The translations under genes and the position numbers were made by a program. DNA of 16,645 bases from Chloroflexota bacterium (GTDB lineage: Bacteria; Chloroflexota; Dehalococcoidia; Tepidiformales; Tepidiformaceae): assembly GCA_963169135.1 (NCBI GenBank), contig CAUJEQ010000099.1, positions 1 to 16,645 on the forward strand. The letters are read 5' to 3'. The notes beneath the pieces are model-generated. The model made no database searches. It had not been told where the DNA came from and saw nothing but the letters and a program-made list of their open reading frames with translations. Positions 1-8,158 of the stretch are shown here, in pieces (within the stretch, counting starts at the first letter, position 1; every line of letters begins with the position of its first letter).

Positions 1-815
1 TTCTTGGCATCTATGTCCAGACCGCGCTCGACGCCTCGGCCACGACTTCCGGCGTGATCTCGATGCCCCAGAGCCTTGGCGTCCTGACCACCAGTATCAT
101 CGGCGGCTGGTTGATCTCTCGTACCGGCAAGTACCGGTGGCAGACCGTGTTCGGCACGGTCCTCATCGCCATCGCCCTGGGCATGCTCACCCAGCTCAGC
201 CTGGAAACGAAGCTCTGGCACATCAGCGCCATCATGGTCGTCCTGGGGCTTGGATTCGGGCTCGTCCTCCCGACCATGTCGGTCGTCGTCCAGAATGCCG
301 TCAGCTATCAGTACATCGGTGTGGCAACTTCATCGAGCCAGTTCTTCCGCCAGATCGGCAGCGTGCTCGGCATCGCGGTGTTCGGCGCCATCCTCGCGAA
401 CACCTACCACTCCCAGTTCGCGGAGCGCTTCAGCGCCGAAGATCGCGCCACCGTCGGCCCAATCATCACCGCCCAGCTCGATGACCCGACGGTGAAGCTC
501 AACGACCAGCAGTACGCCCGCATCGAGGCCCAGGTGCTCACCTTCGACGGCGGCGAAGCCATCCTCGAACGAGCTCGCTCAGCCCAGGGCGAGAGCGTCG
601 TTTCCGCCATTCGGAACATCTACCTGGCGGCTTTCGGCGCCGCCCTGGTGTGTGCGGTTTTCGCCATCGCGATGCCGGAGCTCCCCCTGCGGAGGACCGT
701 GCAGGGTGGCCCTCCCGGGCAGGTGCCCCTGGGGTCAACGGGCACGGGTCCGCCGGGACCTGCCGGGCCACCCGAGCCCGTGCCCGCCCCGGGCACCGGA
801 GCACCCGGCCTGTAA
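1..815 (+). CDS. DHA2-type MFS multidrug exporter, C-terminal part (5' truncated by window)
   Basis: The reading frame is open from base 3, so the gene starts left of the window; only the last ~270 residues are present. Visible are hydrophobic helices separated by short loops. One segment reads MVVLGLGFGLVLPTMSVVVQ and is followed by GVATSSSQFFRQIGSVLGIAVFGAIL, the pattern of the second half of 14-helix DHA2 (EmrB/QacA-like) drug:proton antiporters. A polar stretch (about bases 420-600) precedes the last helix, as is usual before helix 14. The protein is expected in the cytoplasmic membrane exporting hydrophobic compounds; the substrate cannot be read from the sequence. The last ~35 residues are an unusual Pro/Gly-rich, collagen-like cytoplasmic tail (GPPGPAGPPEPVPAPGTGAPG). 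The gene converges on rplS across a shared hairpin terminator. Confidence 0.87.
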   Translation, partial: LGIYVQTALDASATTSGVISMPQSLGVLTTSIIGGWLISRTGKYRWQTVFGTVLIAIALGMLTQLSLETKLWHISAIMVVLGLGFGLVLPTMSVVVQNAVSYQYIGVATSSSQFFRQIGSVLGIAVFGAILANTYHSQFAERFSAEDRATVGPIITAQLDDPTVKLNDQQYARIEAQVLTFDGGEAILERARSAQGESVVSAIRNIYLAAFGAALVCAVFAIAMPELPLRRTVQGGPPGQVPLGSTGTGPPGPAGPPEPVPAPGTGAPGL

Positions 816-836
816 CGGACACCTGCGTCACATCAA

Positions 837-867
837 AATGGCCCCGGCGATTGTCGCCGGGGCCATT
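837..867. terminator. Bidirectional hairpin terminator between MFS gene and rplS
   Basis: A perfect inverted repeat, AATGGCCCCGGCGA - TTG - TCGCCGGGGCCATT, gives a 14-bp stem with a 3-nt loop. On the minus strand it is followed by TTTTGATG, a short U run suited to ending the rplS transcript. On the plus strand the run is weaker (ATTTGG). It lies between two converging genes, so it probably serves both. Confidence 0.8.
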
Positions 868-889
868 TGGTCGCAATGCGGGATGCGGT

Positions 890-1237
890 CTAGAACCGCT
901 TCTCCTTGATCCGGGCAGCCTTGCCCGTCAGGCCGCGCAGGTAGTAGAGGTTCTTCCGGCGGACCTTGCCGCGCCGGATCACCTCGATCTTGTCAACACG
1001 CGGGCTGTTGATCGGGAACGTGCGCTCCACACCCACGCCGCTCGCGATCTTCCGCACCGTGAAGTTCGAGACCAGGCCCTTCATCCGCCTCCGGATGACG
1101 ACCCCTTCGAACACCTGGATGCGCTCTTTGTCGCCTTCGACAACCTTCGCGTGGACGCGGACGGTATCGCCGCTTCCGAAATCTGGAAGACCGGTTCGCG
1201 CTTCGTTCGGGATGAGCGCGTCAAGTTCGTAAGCCAT
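890..1237 (-). CDS. rplS: 50S ribosomal protein L19
   Basis: The 115-residue product matches L19 throughout. It has the segment FGSGDTVRVHAKVVEGDKER, then IQVFEGVVIRRR, and ends RVDKIEVIRRGKVRRKNLYYLRGLTGKAARIKEKR, all hallmark L19 blocks. L19 sits at the 30S-50S interface and supports the intersubunit bridges. Length is normal (about 115). The ATG is preceded by an AGAGG-like ribosome binding site. It lies 73 bp downstream of dut on the same strand and ends at the hairpin at 837-867. In many bacteria L19 is next to trmD/rimM; here the neighbour is dut, so the usual operon has been rearranged. Confidence 0.97.
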   Translation of the reverse strand: MAYELDALIPNEARTGLPDFGSGDTVRVHAKVVEGDKERIQVFEGVVIRRRMKGLVSNFTVRKIASGVGVERTFPINSPRVDKIEVIRRGKVRRKNLYYLRGLTGKAARIKEKRF

Positions 1238-1310
1238 ATCAAGAACCTCTGTGGGCGTAACTTTCTCACGATACCGGATCGGCCTTTATGTTCCACCCTG
1301 GCGAGGGCGC

Positions 1311-1745
1311 CTAACGCCCCGTGCTCCCGTGTCCGCCGGCCCCGCGCTTCGTGTCTGATAGTACTTCCGCTTCCTCAAACGAGACATCCGCGAGCCGCGT
1401 GACCACCAGCTGGGCGATCCGGTCCCCGTCGTGCACTTTGTGCTCGATGCCGGGCGCAACCGTGTACAGCGTAATCATGATCTCGCCACGGTAGTCCGCA
1501 TCGAGCGTCCCGAACGTCGCCAGCACGCCTTGCCGCGCGAGCCCGCTGCGGGGGCGGAACTGCGCGTCGAGCCCCCAGGGCACCTCCATCGCCAGCCCGG
1601 TCGGGACCATCACCGGCCGCTGCCCGACTACCATGGGCCCATCATCCAGGCACGCATGGATATCGAACCCCGAGGCGAATTCGGTGGCTCGCGAGGGCAC
1701 TCGTGCGCCCGGCCGAAGCAACTTCACATGTATCGCCTGACTCAT
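1311..1745 (-). CDS. dut: dUTP diphosphatase (dUTPase)
   Basis: Hydrolyses dUTP to dUMP and pyrophosphate, keeping uracil out of DNA and supplying dTMP synthesis; the enzyme is normally a homotrimer. All five family motifs are present in the 144-residue product: I ASGFDIHA (24-31), II RPRSGLA (64-70), III GTLDADYRGEI (79-89) with the catalytic Asp, IV RIAQLVV (109-115) and V RGAGGHGSTG (134-143). Motif V has His where most dUTPases have the Phe that stacks on uracil; a His here is also known from mycobacterial dUTPase, so activity is expected. The ATG overlaps the stop of the preceding S15-hydrolase remnant by four bases (ATGA), implying translational coupling. rplS follows after 73 bp. Confidence 0.95.
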   Translation of the reverse strand: MSQAIHVKLLRPGARVPSRATEFASGFDIHACLDDGPMVVGQRPVMVPTGLAMEVPWGLDAQFRPRSGLARQGVLATFGTLDADYRGEIMITLYTVAPGIEHKVHDGDRIAQLVVTRLADVSFEEAEVLSDTKRGAGGHGSTGR

Positions 1746-2173
1746 GGCCGCGCGAGCATTGGCAGCATGATGTGACTCGGGCGCCAGGTGTCGTGAAAAA
1801 CGACTTCGAGGGCATGGTCCGTCGCAATAAGCCCACCGGTGTTCGTGTTCCGGTCGACCCGCGGGAAGTTCGAGCTGCTGACCGCGAGCCGGATGCGGTG
1901 GCCGGCAAGGAACACGTTCGACGTTCCTGCGAGGTCGACCGTCACTTCGACCGGGGTACCCGGCTGGAGCAGCTCCGCCCGCGCGAACTCACCCCGGCAG
2001 CGCACCAGGATGATTCCGTCGGCCCGGTTCATGGCGGTCCCGTCAGGATGCAGGTAGTCACCCTCGGCTTCGGGGCGGGACACATCGGCCCGCAGGATCT
2101 TGCCGTCGCGCCTTGGTATCGGCACGTCTCGTTCGACCGGGATGTCCATCAGGGAAGGCATACGCAAAAGCAT
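1742..2173 (-). pseudogene. Internally deleted S15-family (CocE/X-Pro dipeptidyl-peptidase-like) hydrolase remnant
   Basis: An uninterrupted 143-codon frame. Residues 9-38 (MDIPVERDVPIPRRDGKI, then LRADVSRPEAEG) look like the N-terminus of CocE/NonD-type α/β hydrolases. Residues 39-143 look like the end of their C-terminal jelly-roll domain: LHPDG, then LLQPGTPVEVTVDLAGTSNV, FLAGHRIRLAVSSSNFPR and PSHIMLPML. The whole α/β-hydrolase fold with the catalytic Ser, Asp and His is missing, some 400 residues compared with the family (about 550-650 residues). The join lies near base 2059. The frame is kept and its stop overlaps dut (ATGA), so it may still be translated and help to start dut. No Shine-Dalgarno is visible before any of the Met codons at 2173, 2161 or 2149; a TATGCT seven bases before the 2161 ATG could give a leaderless start. 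It cannot be the original enzyme; a surviving small binding domain is possible. Confidence 0.7.
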
Positions 2174-2210
2174 ACGGGGCGCGAAAGCGCCGTGCGAAAC
2201 CTGCCAACAG

Positions 2211-2249
2211 TTGACCGATTACAGGAGAAGTGGCCACTATGTGGCTACT
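2211..2249 (+). promoter_or_regulatory. Promoter and probable autoregulatory operator of the phd-vapC-type pair
   Basis: A -35-like TTGACC (2211-2216) is followed at 18 bp by a weak -10 CACTAT (2235-2240). Over and beside the -10 lie two near-identical 9-mers in direct repeat, GTGGCCACT (2230-2238) and GTGGCTACT (2241-2249), one helical turn (11 bp) apart. The first is the core of a perfect palindrome AGTGGCCACT. Toxin-antitoxin operons are usually repressed by their own antitoxin at such sites; assignment here is by position and symmetry only. Confidence 0.45.
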
Positions 2250-2271
2250 TTTCGGGGAGAGATGCGCGAGC

Positions 2272-2565
2272 GTGAAGACAATCGGCGTCCGCCAGCTAAA
2301 GAACGAGGCCACCCAGATCGTCCGCGCCGTGCGCGATCAGCATGCCCTCTACGTCATCACCGTCAATGGCCAGCCTGTCGCCACCCTGCGCCCCTACGCC
2401 GACCGCGACATCGCCGGCATGCAGCGCTCCCAGGCGGCTTCCGAAATGGCCGCCATCGAACGCCTCGCCGGCGCCGTGGGCGAAGCATGGATGAGCGTCC
2501 CCGATGTCGACGATATCTCCGAAAATCCCCGGCGCGGACGCGTCCCCATTGGCGAGGAGGACTAG
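2272..2565 (+). CDS. Phd/YefM-family antitoxin
   Basis: Translated from the GTG at 2272, the 97-residue product begins MKTIGVRQLKNEATQIVRAV, followed by VITVNGQPVATLRPY. This is the Phd/YefM pattern of a β-strand/helix DNA-binding dimer domain with the 'G-x-P-V-A-x-L' strand. The acidic, flexible C-terminal third is where such antitoxins wrap the toxin. The GTG was chosen because family similarity begins there and GGGGAGAG lies 11 bases before it; an ATG at 2239 would add 11 unrelated residues. The toxin gene starts two bases after the stop. The product should neutralise the PIN toxin and repress the operon at the repeats just upstream. Confidence 0.87.
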   Translation: MKTIGVRQLKNEATQIVRAVRDQHALYVITVNGQPVATLRPYADRDIAGMQRSQAASEMAAIERLAGAVGEAWMSVPDVDDISENPRRGRVPIGEED

Positions 2566-2567
2566 CC

Positions 2568-2978
2568 GTGGCCACTGTCGATGCCAGCGTCCTCGTTTCG
2601 CTCTTCAACACGCGCGACCGCCTCCACAACTCCACCATCGCGTGGTTCCGCCAGGCCGTGGCCGATGGCGAGCCCCTCCGCGCGCCAGTCACGGTGCTCG
2701 CCGAGGTCTCTGCCGCGATCGCCACCGGCACCGGCGACAAGCAGCTCGCCCGCGATGTGGAGGCCCACGTCCGCCACTCGCCGCTCTTCGAGCTGCTCCC
2801 GGTCGCCCTTCCGCTCGCCGAGCGCGCCGCGACGCTCGCCGCCGAGCACCAGCTCCGGGGCAGCGACGCCATCTACTTCGCGGTCGCCGAAACCCTGGGC
2901 GACCGGCTGGTGACGCTCAACCCCCGGCAGCTCCAGCGCGGCGCCTCCGTCGTCGAGACGGTCCGTCCCCGGGTGTAG
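2568..2978 (+). CDS. VapC-like PIN-domain ribonuclease toxin
   Basis: This 136-residue protein has the PIN fold order: VDASVLVSLF with Asp5, then TVLAEVSAAI with Glu46, then LRGSDAIYFAVAETLGDRLVTL with Asp100. PIN toxins coordinate Mg/Mn with three or four acidic residues and cleave RNA, often tRNA or rRNA. The usual fourth acid in the 'LVTLD' strand is Asn118 here (LVTLNPRQL); many active PIN proteins tolerate this, so activity is likely but not certain. The GTG start is seven bases after GAGGAGG, inside the end of the antitoxin gene, and the two genes are separated by 2 bp. This makes a classical antitoxin-first type II pair. Confidence 0.87.
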   Translation: MATVDASVLVSLFNTRDRLHNSTIAWFRQAVADGEPLRAPVTVLAEVSAAIATGTGDKQLARDVEAHVRHSPLFELLPVALPLAERAATLAAEHQLRGSDAIYFAVAETLGDRLVTLNPRQLQRGASVVETVRPRV

Positions 2979-3005
2979 GAGATCGGACGCCCGCACCGCC
3001 GGTGG

Positions 3006-3011
3006 TATGCT
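3006..3011 (+). promoter_or_regulatory. Candidate -10 of the two-gene module at 3024
   Basis: TATGCT, preceded by TGG (extended -10 style), ends 12 bases before the ATG at 3024, so the transcript would carry only a few untranslated bases. No clear -35 is seen. The weak AGG before the ATG fits leaderless translation. Confidence 0.35.
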
Positions 3012-3023
3012 CCGCATGAGGAC

Positions 3024-3251
3024 ATGGCGATGACCGCGAGACCACTCTCTGACGACGCGACTTCCGATGGTGTTGTCGAACTCACGCCCGAACAGGTGGA
3101 ACTGGCGTTCGACGCGGAGTCCCGGGCCTCGCTGGGCATCTCTGCCGAAGAGTTCCGGCGCCGATGGCAACGCGGCGAGTACGCTGACCAGGACACCGAG
3201 GCGGTCTGGCGTGTCGCGTTCTTTCTCGGGGGGCTCGCGCCGAAGCAGTGA
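3024..3251 (+). CDS. Small hypothetical protein, first gene of a coupled two-gene module
   Basis: The product is a 75-residue acidic protein. It has a short variable N-terminus, then VVELTPEQVELAFDAESRAS and LGISAEEFRRRWQRGEYADQ, and a hydrophobic end (VWRVAFFLGGL). The 'G-[IV]-S-x-E-E-F-x-R-R-[WL]-x-x-G-E-[YF]' segment (about 38-53) reminds me of small uncharacterised proteins of Actinobacteria and Chloroflexota, but I cannot name a family. No signal peptide or membrane segment is present. Its stop overlaps the next gene's GTG by four bases (GTGA), so the two are translationally coupled. It follows the PIN toxin gene by 45 bp but has its own candidate -10. Small acidic first gene plus larger coupled second gene is the usual shape of a toxin-antitoxin pair; that role is speculation. 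Confidence 0.65.
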   Translation: MAMTARPLSDDATSDGVVELTPEQVELAFDAESRASLGISAEEFRRRWQRGEYADQDTEAVWRVAFFLGGLAPKQ

Positions 3252-3733
3252 ACGTGCGGGAATTCCGAGCGGGCGTCACTTCCCGGGCCGAGCATGTCCG
3301 GCGGCCTGTGGCGGTTTGTAGTTCGGAACATGTTCGACATTGGGTCGATATCAAGCGTCCAGTCGCGGGCTTCATCCAGGCCGGCCACGGTGAGCCGCTG
3401 CGAACGGAACCGCTTCGCCTCACCCTCAGGATTCGGGAGTGGTGGGCCGCTGGCGATGAACACCTCCTTCTCACCGGGTGCCACTACGTCCTGCTCGATT
3501 CGGTCTCCGGGAAAGAGTTGCTCGCCTTCCATCGCCATGATGGCCGCTTTCTCGACGGGCACTATCATCTCGGGCCCGCGTCAGGTGAATTGCTCACACC
3601 GCAGAGGCGAGCCCACCTACCTGCTCCGCGGCTCGATCTGGAGTCGTTCATGTTCATGCTGATCACGGAGTTCCGAGTCCGTCCCCGGCGGGCCGATTGG
3701 GAGTCCGTCCTCAGGAGCCCCGGCCCTACCTGA
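3248..3733 (+). CDS. Hypothetical protein with His-rich HRHDG / HYHLG core, second gene of the module
   Basis: The product has 161 residues and no transmembrane segments. After a basic N-terminal ~50 residues come LRLTLRIREWWAAGDEHLLL, then LLDSVSGKELLAFHRHDG, then GHYHLGP, then AHLPAPRLDLESFMFMLITE and FRVRPRRADWESVL. The pattern 'ELL.[YF]H.H.., H.HLG, H[LF]P..R..LE..., LI.EF.V.PRR.DW..VL' recalls a set of uncharacterised actinobacterial/chloroflexal proteins. The paired His residues could bind a metal or act as general acid/base, but no enzyme class can be assigned. The start GTG at 3248 overlaps the preceding stop; GTG 3254 is a possible alternative. Its 3' end overlaps the end of cofE on the other strand by 8 bp. 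Confidence 0.68.
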   Translation: MNVREFRAGVTSRAEHVRRPVAVCSSEHVRHWVDIKRPVAGFIQAGHGEPLRTEPLRLTLRIREWWAAGDEHLLLTGCHYVLLDSVSGKELLAFHRHDGRFLDGHYHLGPASGELLTPQRRAHLPAPRLDLESFMFMLITEFRVRPRRADWESVLRSPGPT

Positions 3734-4478
3734 ACAGGTCCCGCTCCGAGTCGCGGATGATCGATTGCATCGTCGCCGTCTCGTCCGCCTCCCAGGACAG
3801 CCCCCGCACCACGGCACAGGGCACCCGCGAAATGTTCCCCTTCACCAGCTCGGCCGCCCCCGCCACTTCGTCGGCCGTGCACAGCGCCTGCACGCGGAAT
3901 TCGTGCCCGTGCGGGTCCACCTGCCCGATATAGCTCGTCACCGGTTGCATCCCCGCGATCCCGATGGCGATGTCGGTCTGCGCTTCGCGCCACGGACGCC
4001 CGAACGTGTCCGAAATGATCACCGCCACGTCCACGCCCTTCGCCTCGAGCGCCGTCCGCACCCGCTTCGCACTCGCGTCCGGGTCGACCGGCAGCAACAC
4101 GGCCAGGCCATGGCCGCCCGAACTCGACTGGTCGATCCCCGCGTTCGCGCAGACGAACCCGTGCCGCGTTTCGGTGATCAGCACCGGCCCGACCTGGCGC
4201 ACTACCCGCCGCGACTCACGCAGCACCAGTTCGATCACCGCCGGGTCCTTCTCCCACTTCTCCGCGTATTGCCGCGCGAACGGCGACACGTCGACCGTCG
4301 ACAAGTCGACCACACGCCCCTCGGCCTTTGAGACGATTTTGGACGTTATGACGAGAATATCGCCCGATTCCAGCGGTGTGCCGGCCGCCGCCGCCGCCGC
4401 GTGGATGCTCCCGGCGAGGTCCATCCCCGCCGTGATCTCGGGGAGGCCTGGGATACCGAAGATGGAGAGTCCGGGCAT
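3726..4478 (-). CDS. cofE: Coenzyme F420-0:L-glutamate ligase
   Basis: Adds γ-linked glutamates to F420-0 with GTP and a divalent metal, making the polyglutamate tail of coenzyme F420. In the 250-residue product the family blocks are clear: SIFGIPGLPEITAGMDL at the start, DILVITSKIVSKAEGR, RHGFVCANAGIDQSSSGG, and VIISDTFGRPWREAQTDIAIG. It is the stand-alone CofE form, without the nitroreductase-like domain fused in mycobacterial FbiB. The ATG at 4478 was chosen because the family begins at this point and AAGG lies upstream; a Met at 4511 would add 11 atypical residues. It follows npdG by 75 bp on the same strand, so F420 making and use are probably co-transcribed. Confidence 0.93.
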   Translation of the reverse strand: MPGLSIFGIPGLPEITAGMDLAGSIHAAAAAAGTPLESGDILVITSKIVSKAEGRVVDLSTVDVSPFARQYAEKWEKDPAVIELVLRESRRVVRQVGPVLITETRHGFVCANAGIDQSSSGGHGLAVLLPVDPDASAKRVRTALEAKGVDVAVIISDTFGRPWREAQTDIAIGIAGMQPVTSYIGQVDPHGHEFRVQALCTADEVAGAAELVKGNISRVPCAVVRGLSWEADETATMQSIIRDSERDLFR

Positions 4479-4553
4479 GAGAGCGCCGCCTTGTCGAGGT
4501 TGTGCGGCCATTGTGGCCGAGTCGCGCCAGATGTGTAAGCCAGCGCCCGGGGT

Positions 4554-5204
4554 TCAGAGCCCCACGATTCGGATGGTCGACTGGGTCTTGTGTTTCCGGT
4601 TCAGGTTGATGAGCAGCGAGGTCATCATCTCCACGTACCGGCTCTGCGATGGGCCCCCCGCATCGATCCCGCGCACCCCCGCGATCTGGTCCGCGAGGCC
4701 GATGACCACCTGCTTCGCCTCGGCATCCCGCCCGCAGACGAGCACGTCGGCCTCGATGGGGCGATCCAGGTGCTGCAACTCTTCCGCGCTCATGTTCTGG
4801 AACGCCGAAACCACCCGCGCCTTCGGCAGCTGAGCGATCGCCTCCTGGAGCGCGCTGTTGCCGGGCACGTCCAGGGCTACCGCGCCCACGCCCTGCTGGA
4901 ACTCAAGCGGGGCCACCACGTTGCACAAGATCTTCCCGTCGAGCGCCGGCCCCAGCGCCTCGAGCGTTGCCTGCTGGCCGCTGTACGGGAACGTCAGGAA
5001 CACCACGTCGGCGTCCGCAACCACATCGGCATTCGCCCCACCGGACGCCTTCGCCCCGGGCACCGCCTCCGCGATCTTCTGGGCGCCCTCGTCGCCGCGC
5101 TCCTTCGAACGAGAACCGATGGCCACTTCGTGGCCGGCCTTGGCAAACCGCATGGCGAGACCCAGGCCCTCCGGGCCGGTGCCTCCAACGAACGCGAGCT
5201 TCAT
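4554..5204 (-). CDS. npdG: NADPH:F420 oxidoreductase (Fno/NpdG family)
   Basis: Transfers hydride between NADP(H) and coenzyme F420, linking F420 to the cell's NADPH pool. The 216-residue product opens MKLAFVGGTGPEGLGLAMRF, a Rossmann nucleotide-binding loop, followed by EVAIGSRSKERG. The Arg/Ser there bind the NADP 2'-phosphate, as in archaeal Fno. Further on are VVFLTFPYSGQQATLEAL and VVSAFQNMSAEELQHLDRPI, also typical of the family. The length suits Fno (about 210-230). The ATG at 5204 is preceded by AAGGAG at a good distance; the longer upstream frame is not supported. It heads a unit with cofE and is divergent from ftsH. Confidence 0.92.
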   Translation of the reverse strand: MKLAFVGGTGPEGLGLAMRFAKAGHEVAIGSRSKERGDEGAQKIAEAVPGAKASGGANADVVADADVVFLTFPYSGQQATLEALGPALDGKILCNVVAPLEFQQGVGAVALDVPGNSALQEAIAQLPKARVVSAFQNMSAEELQHLDRPIEADVLVCGRDAEAKQVVIGLADQIAGVRGIDAGGPSQSRYVEMMTSLLINLNRKHKTQSTIRIVGL

Positions 5205-5471
5205 GAGGACTCCTTCGGACGAACGAATAGGAAAAGCGTAAGGGTTGCGCGCGAAATGGGAGAAGACGCCCCTGTTCCGTTCCAACTTCAGTGCCATCCC
5301 CCTGTGCCAATCCAGTGTTTGCGGCGTACCTGAATGGTGAGGGCATCCGCCATCACGGCCTGGCCTCCACGAGTATAGGCGCGCTTACCACCTGCCCCGG
5401 GAGGGGCTGGGAGTGTCTGCTATACTCGAACCATTGGCGCGGGTCCCCGTCCGCGAAACCGGAGATCGCCT
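5205..5471. promoter_or_regulatory. Divergent npdG / ftsH intergenic region with candidate promoters
   Basis: This is 267 bp without a supported gene. For ftsH, an extended -10 is visible: TG at 5418-5419, then TATACT at 5421-5426, about 45 bases before the TTG start, giving a leader that carries the GGAG ribosome binding site. For npdG (minus strand), TATACT at 5377-5372 and TACGCT at 5240-5235 are possible -10 hexamers; neither has a convincing -35. No regulator site could be identified. Confidence 0.4.
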
Positions 5472-7478
<2,007 letters not shown>

Positions 7479-7511
7479 GACCACCCCAACGGCACCAAGT
7501 CGTTGACTGAA

Positions 7512-7548
7512 TCCGCGGACAGCACCAGACTGGAAAGCTGTCCACGGA
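7512..7548 (+). promoter_or_regulatory. Hairpin in ftsH-rplU gap: candidate L21 leader or ftsH terminator
   Basis: TCCGCGGACAGC (7512-7523) and GCTGTCCACGGA (7537-7548) form a 12-bp stem with one mismatch and a 13-nt loop. It ends 16 nt before the rplU ATG, just ahead of TCCTGGAG. Only TTTCC follows, a poor U tract for a terminator. rplU leaders (L21 leader) are known from other bacteria, so an autoregulatory RNA is possible. A -35-like TTGACT (7503-7508) with weak CAGACT (7526-7531) overlaps it, so the promoter position is unclear. Confidence 0.4.
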
Positions 7549-7564
7549 TTTCCTGGAGTTAGAA

Positions 7565-7876
7565 ATGGAAGCGATCGTACGCGCCGATGGGCGTCAGTTG
7601 CGCCTCGTAGAGGGGCAAGAGTTTGAAATGAGCCGGATCGAAGGCGAACCGGGCGATACGGTGAACCTCGACGTCATGATGGTCCTCGATGGACCGAACG
7701 TGACCGTCGGGAAGCCGCTCGTCGAGGGTGCCGCCGTCCGCGCGCGCATCACCCAGCACGGCCGCGCGCCGAAGCTCGTGTTCATGAAGTACAAAAACAA
7801 GATCCGGTACCGCCGCAAGTTCGGCCACCGGCAACAGGTCACTCGGCTCGTCGTCGAGTCGATTTCGAAGGGTTAG
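7565..7876 (+). CDS. rplU: 50S ribosomal protein L21
   Basis: The 103-residue product is a complete L21: MEAIVRADGRQLRLVEGQEF at the start, then VLDGPNVTVGKPLVEGAAV, and the RNA-binding end FMKYKNKIRYRRKFGHRQQV. L21 binds 23S rRNA next to L20. The ATG has GGAG upstream. rpmA starts five bases after the stop and rpmE follows, giving the conserved L21-L27 operon extended by L31. Confidence 0.97.
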   Translation: MEAIVRADGRQLRLVEGQEFEMSRIEGEPGDTVNLDVMMVLDGPNVTVGKPLVEGAAVRARITQHGRAPKLVFMKYKNKIRYRRKFGHRQQVTRLVVESISKG

Positions 7877-7881
7877 GCACA

Positions 7882-8148
7882 ATGGCGCACAAGAAAGGCG
7901 TTTCCAGCTCTAAGAACGGCCGCGATAGCAATTCCCAGCGCCTCGGCGTCAAGCACTTCGATGGCGAAGTCGTGAAGCCCGGCTCGATCATCCTCCGCCA
8001 GCGCGGAACCCGCTTCCACCCTGGCAGCAACGTCGGCCTCGGCCGCGACTACACGATCTTCTCGCTCATCGATGGGAAGGTGAAGTTCGAGCCGTTCGCC
8101 AAGGGCCGCCGCAAGAAAATCAGCGTTTACGCACAGGCCGAAAGCTAA
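7882..8148 (+). CDS. rpmA: 50S ribosomal protein L27
   Basis: An 88-residue product matching L27: MAHKKGVSSSKNGRDSNSQR, then LGVKHFDGEVVKPGSIILRQ, and VGLGRDYTIFSLIDGKVKFE. The flexible N-terminus reaches the peptidyl-transferase centre. It begins directly with the mature-type MAHKKG sequence and lacks the short cleavable extension seen in Firmicutes. It is preceded by AAGGGTTAGG and follows rplU by five bases, so the two are surely co-translated. Confidence 0.97.
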   Translation: MAHKKGVSSSKNGRDSNSQRLGVKHFDGEVVKPGSIILRQRGTRFHPGSNVGLGRDYTIFSLIDGKVKFEPFAKGRRKKISVYAQAES

Positions 8149-8158
8149 GGAAGGGACC

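Noticed and set aside
2178..2191. GGCGC-GAAA-GCGCC hairpin as a terminator
   Set aside because: Only a 5-bp stem with a GNRA loop and no T run on either strand; too weak to call as a terminator.
3330..3340. GAACATGTTC as another LexA box
   Set aside because: The half-sites are separated by two bases instead of four, and it lies inside a coding region.
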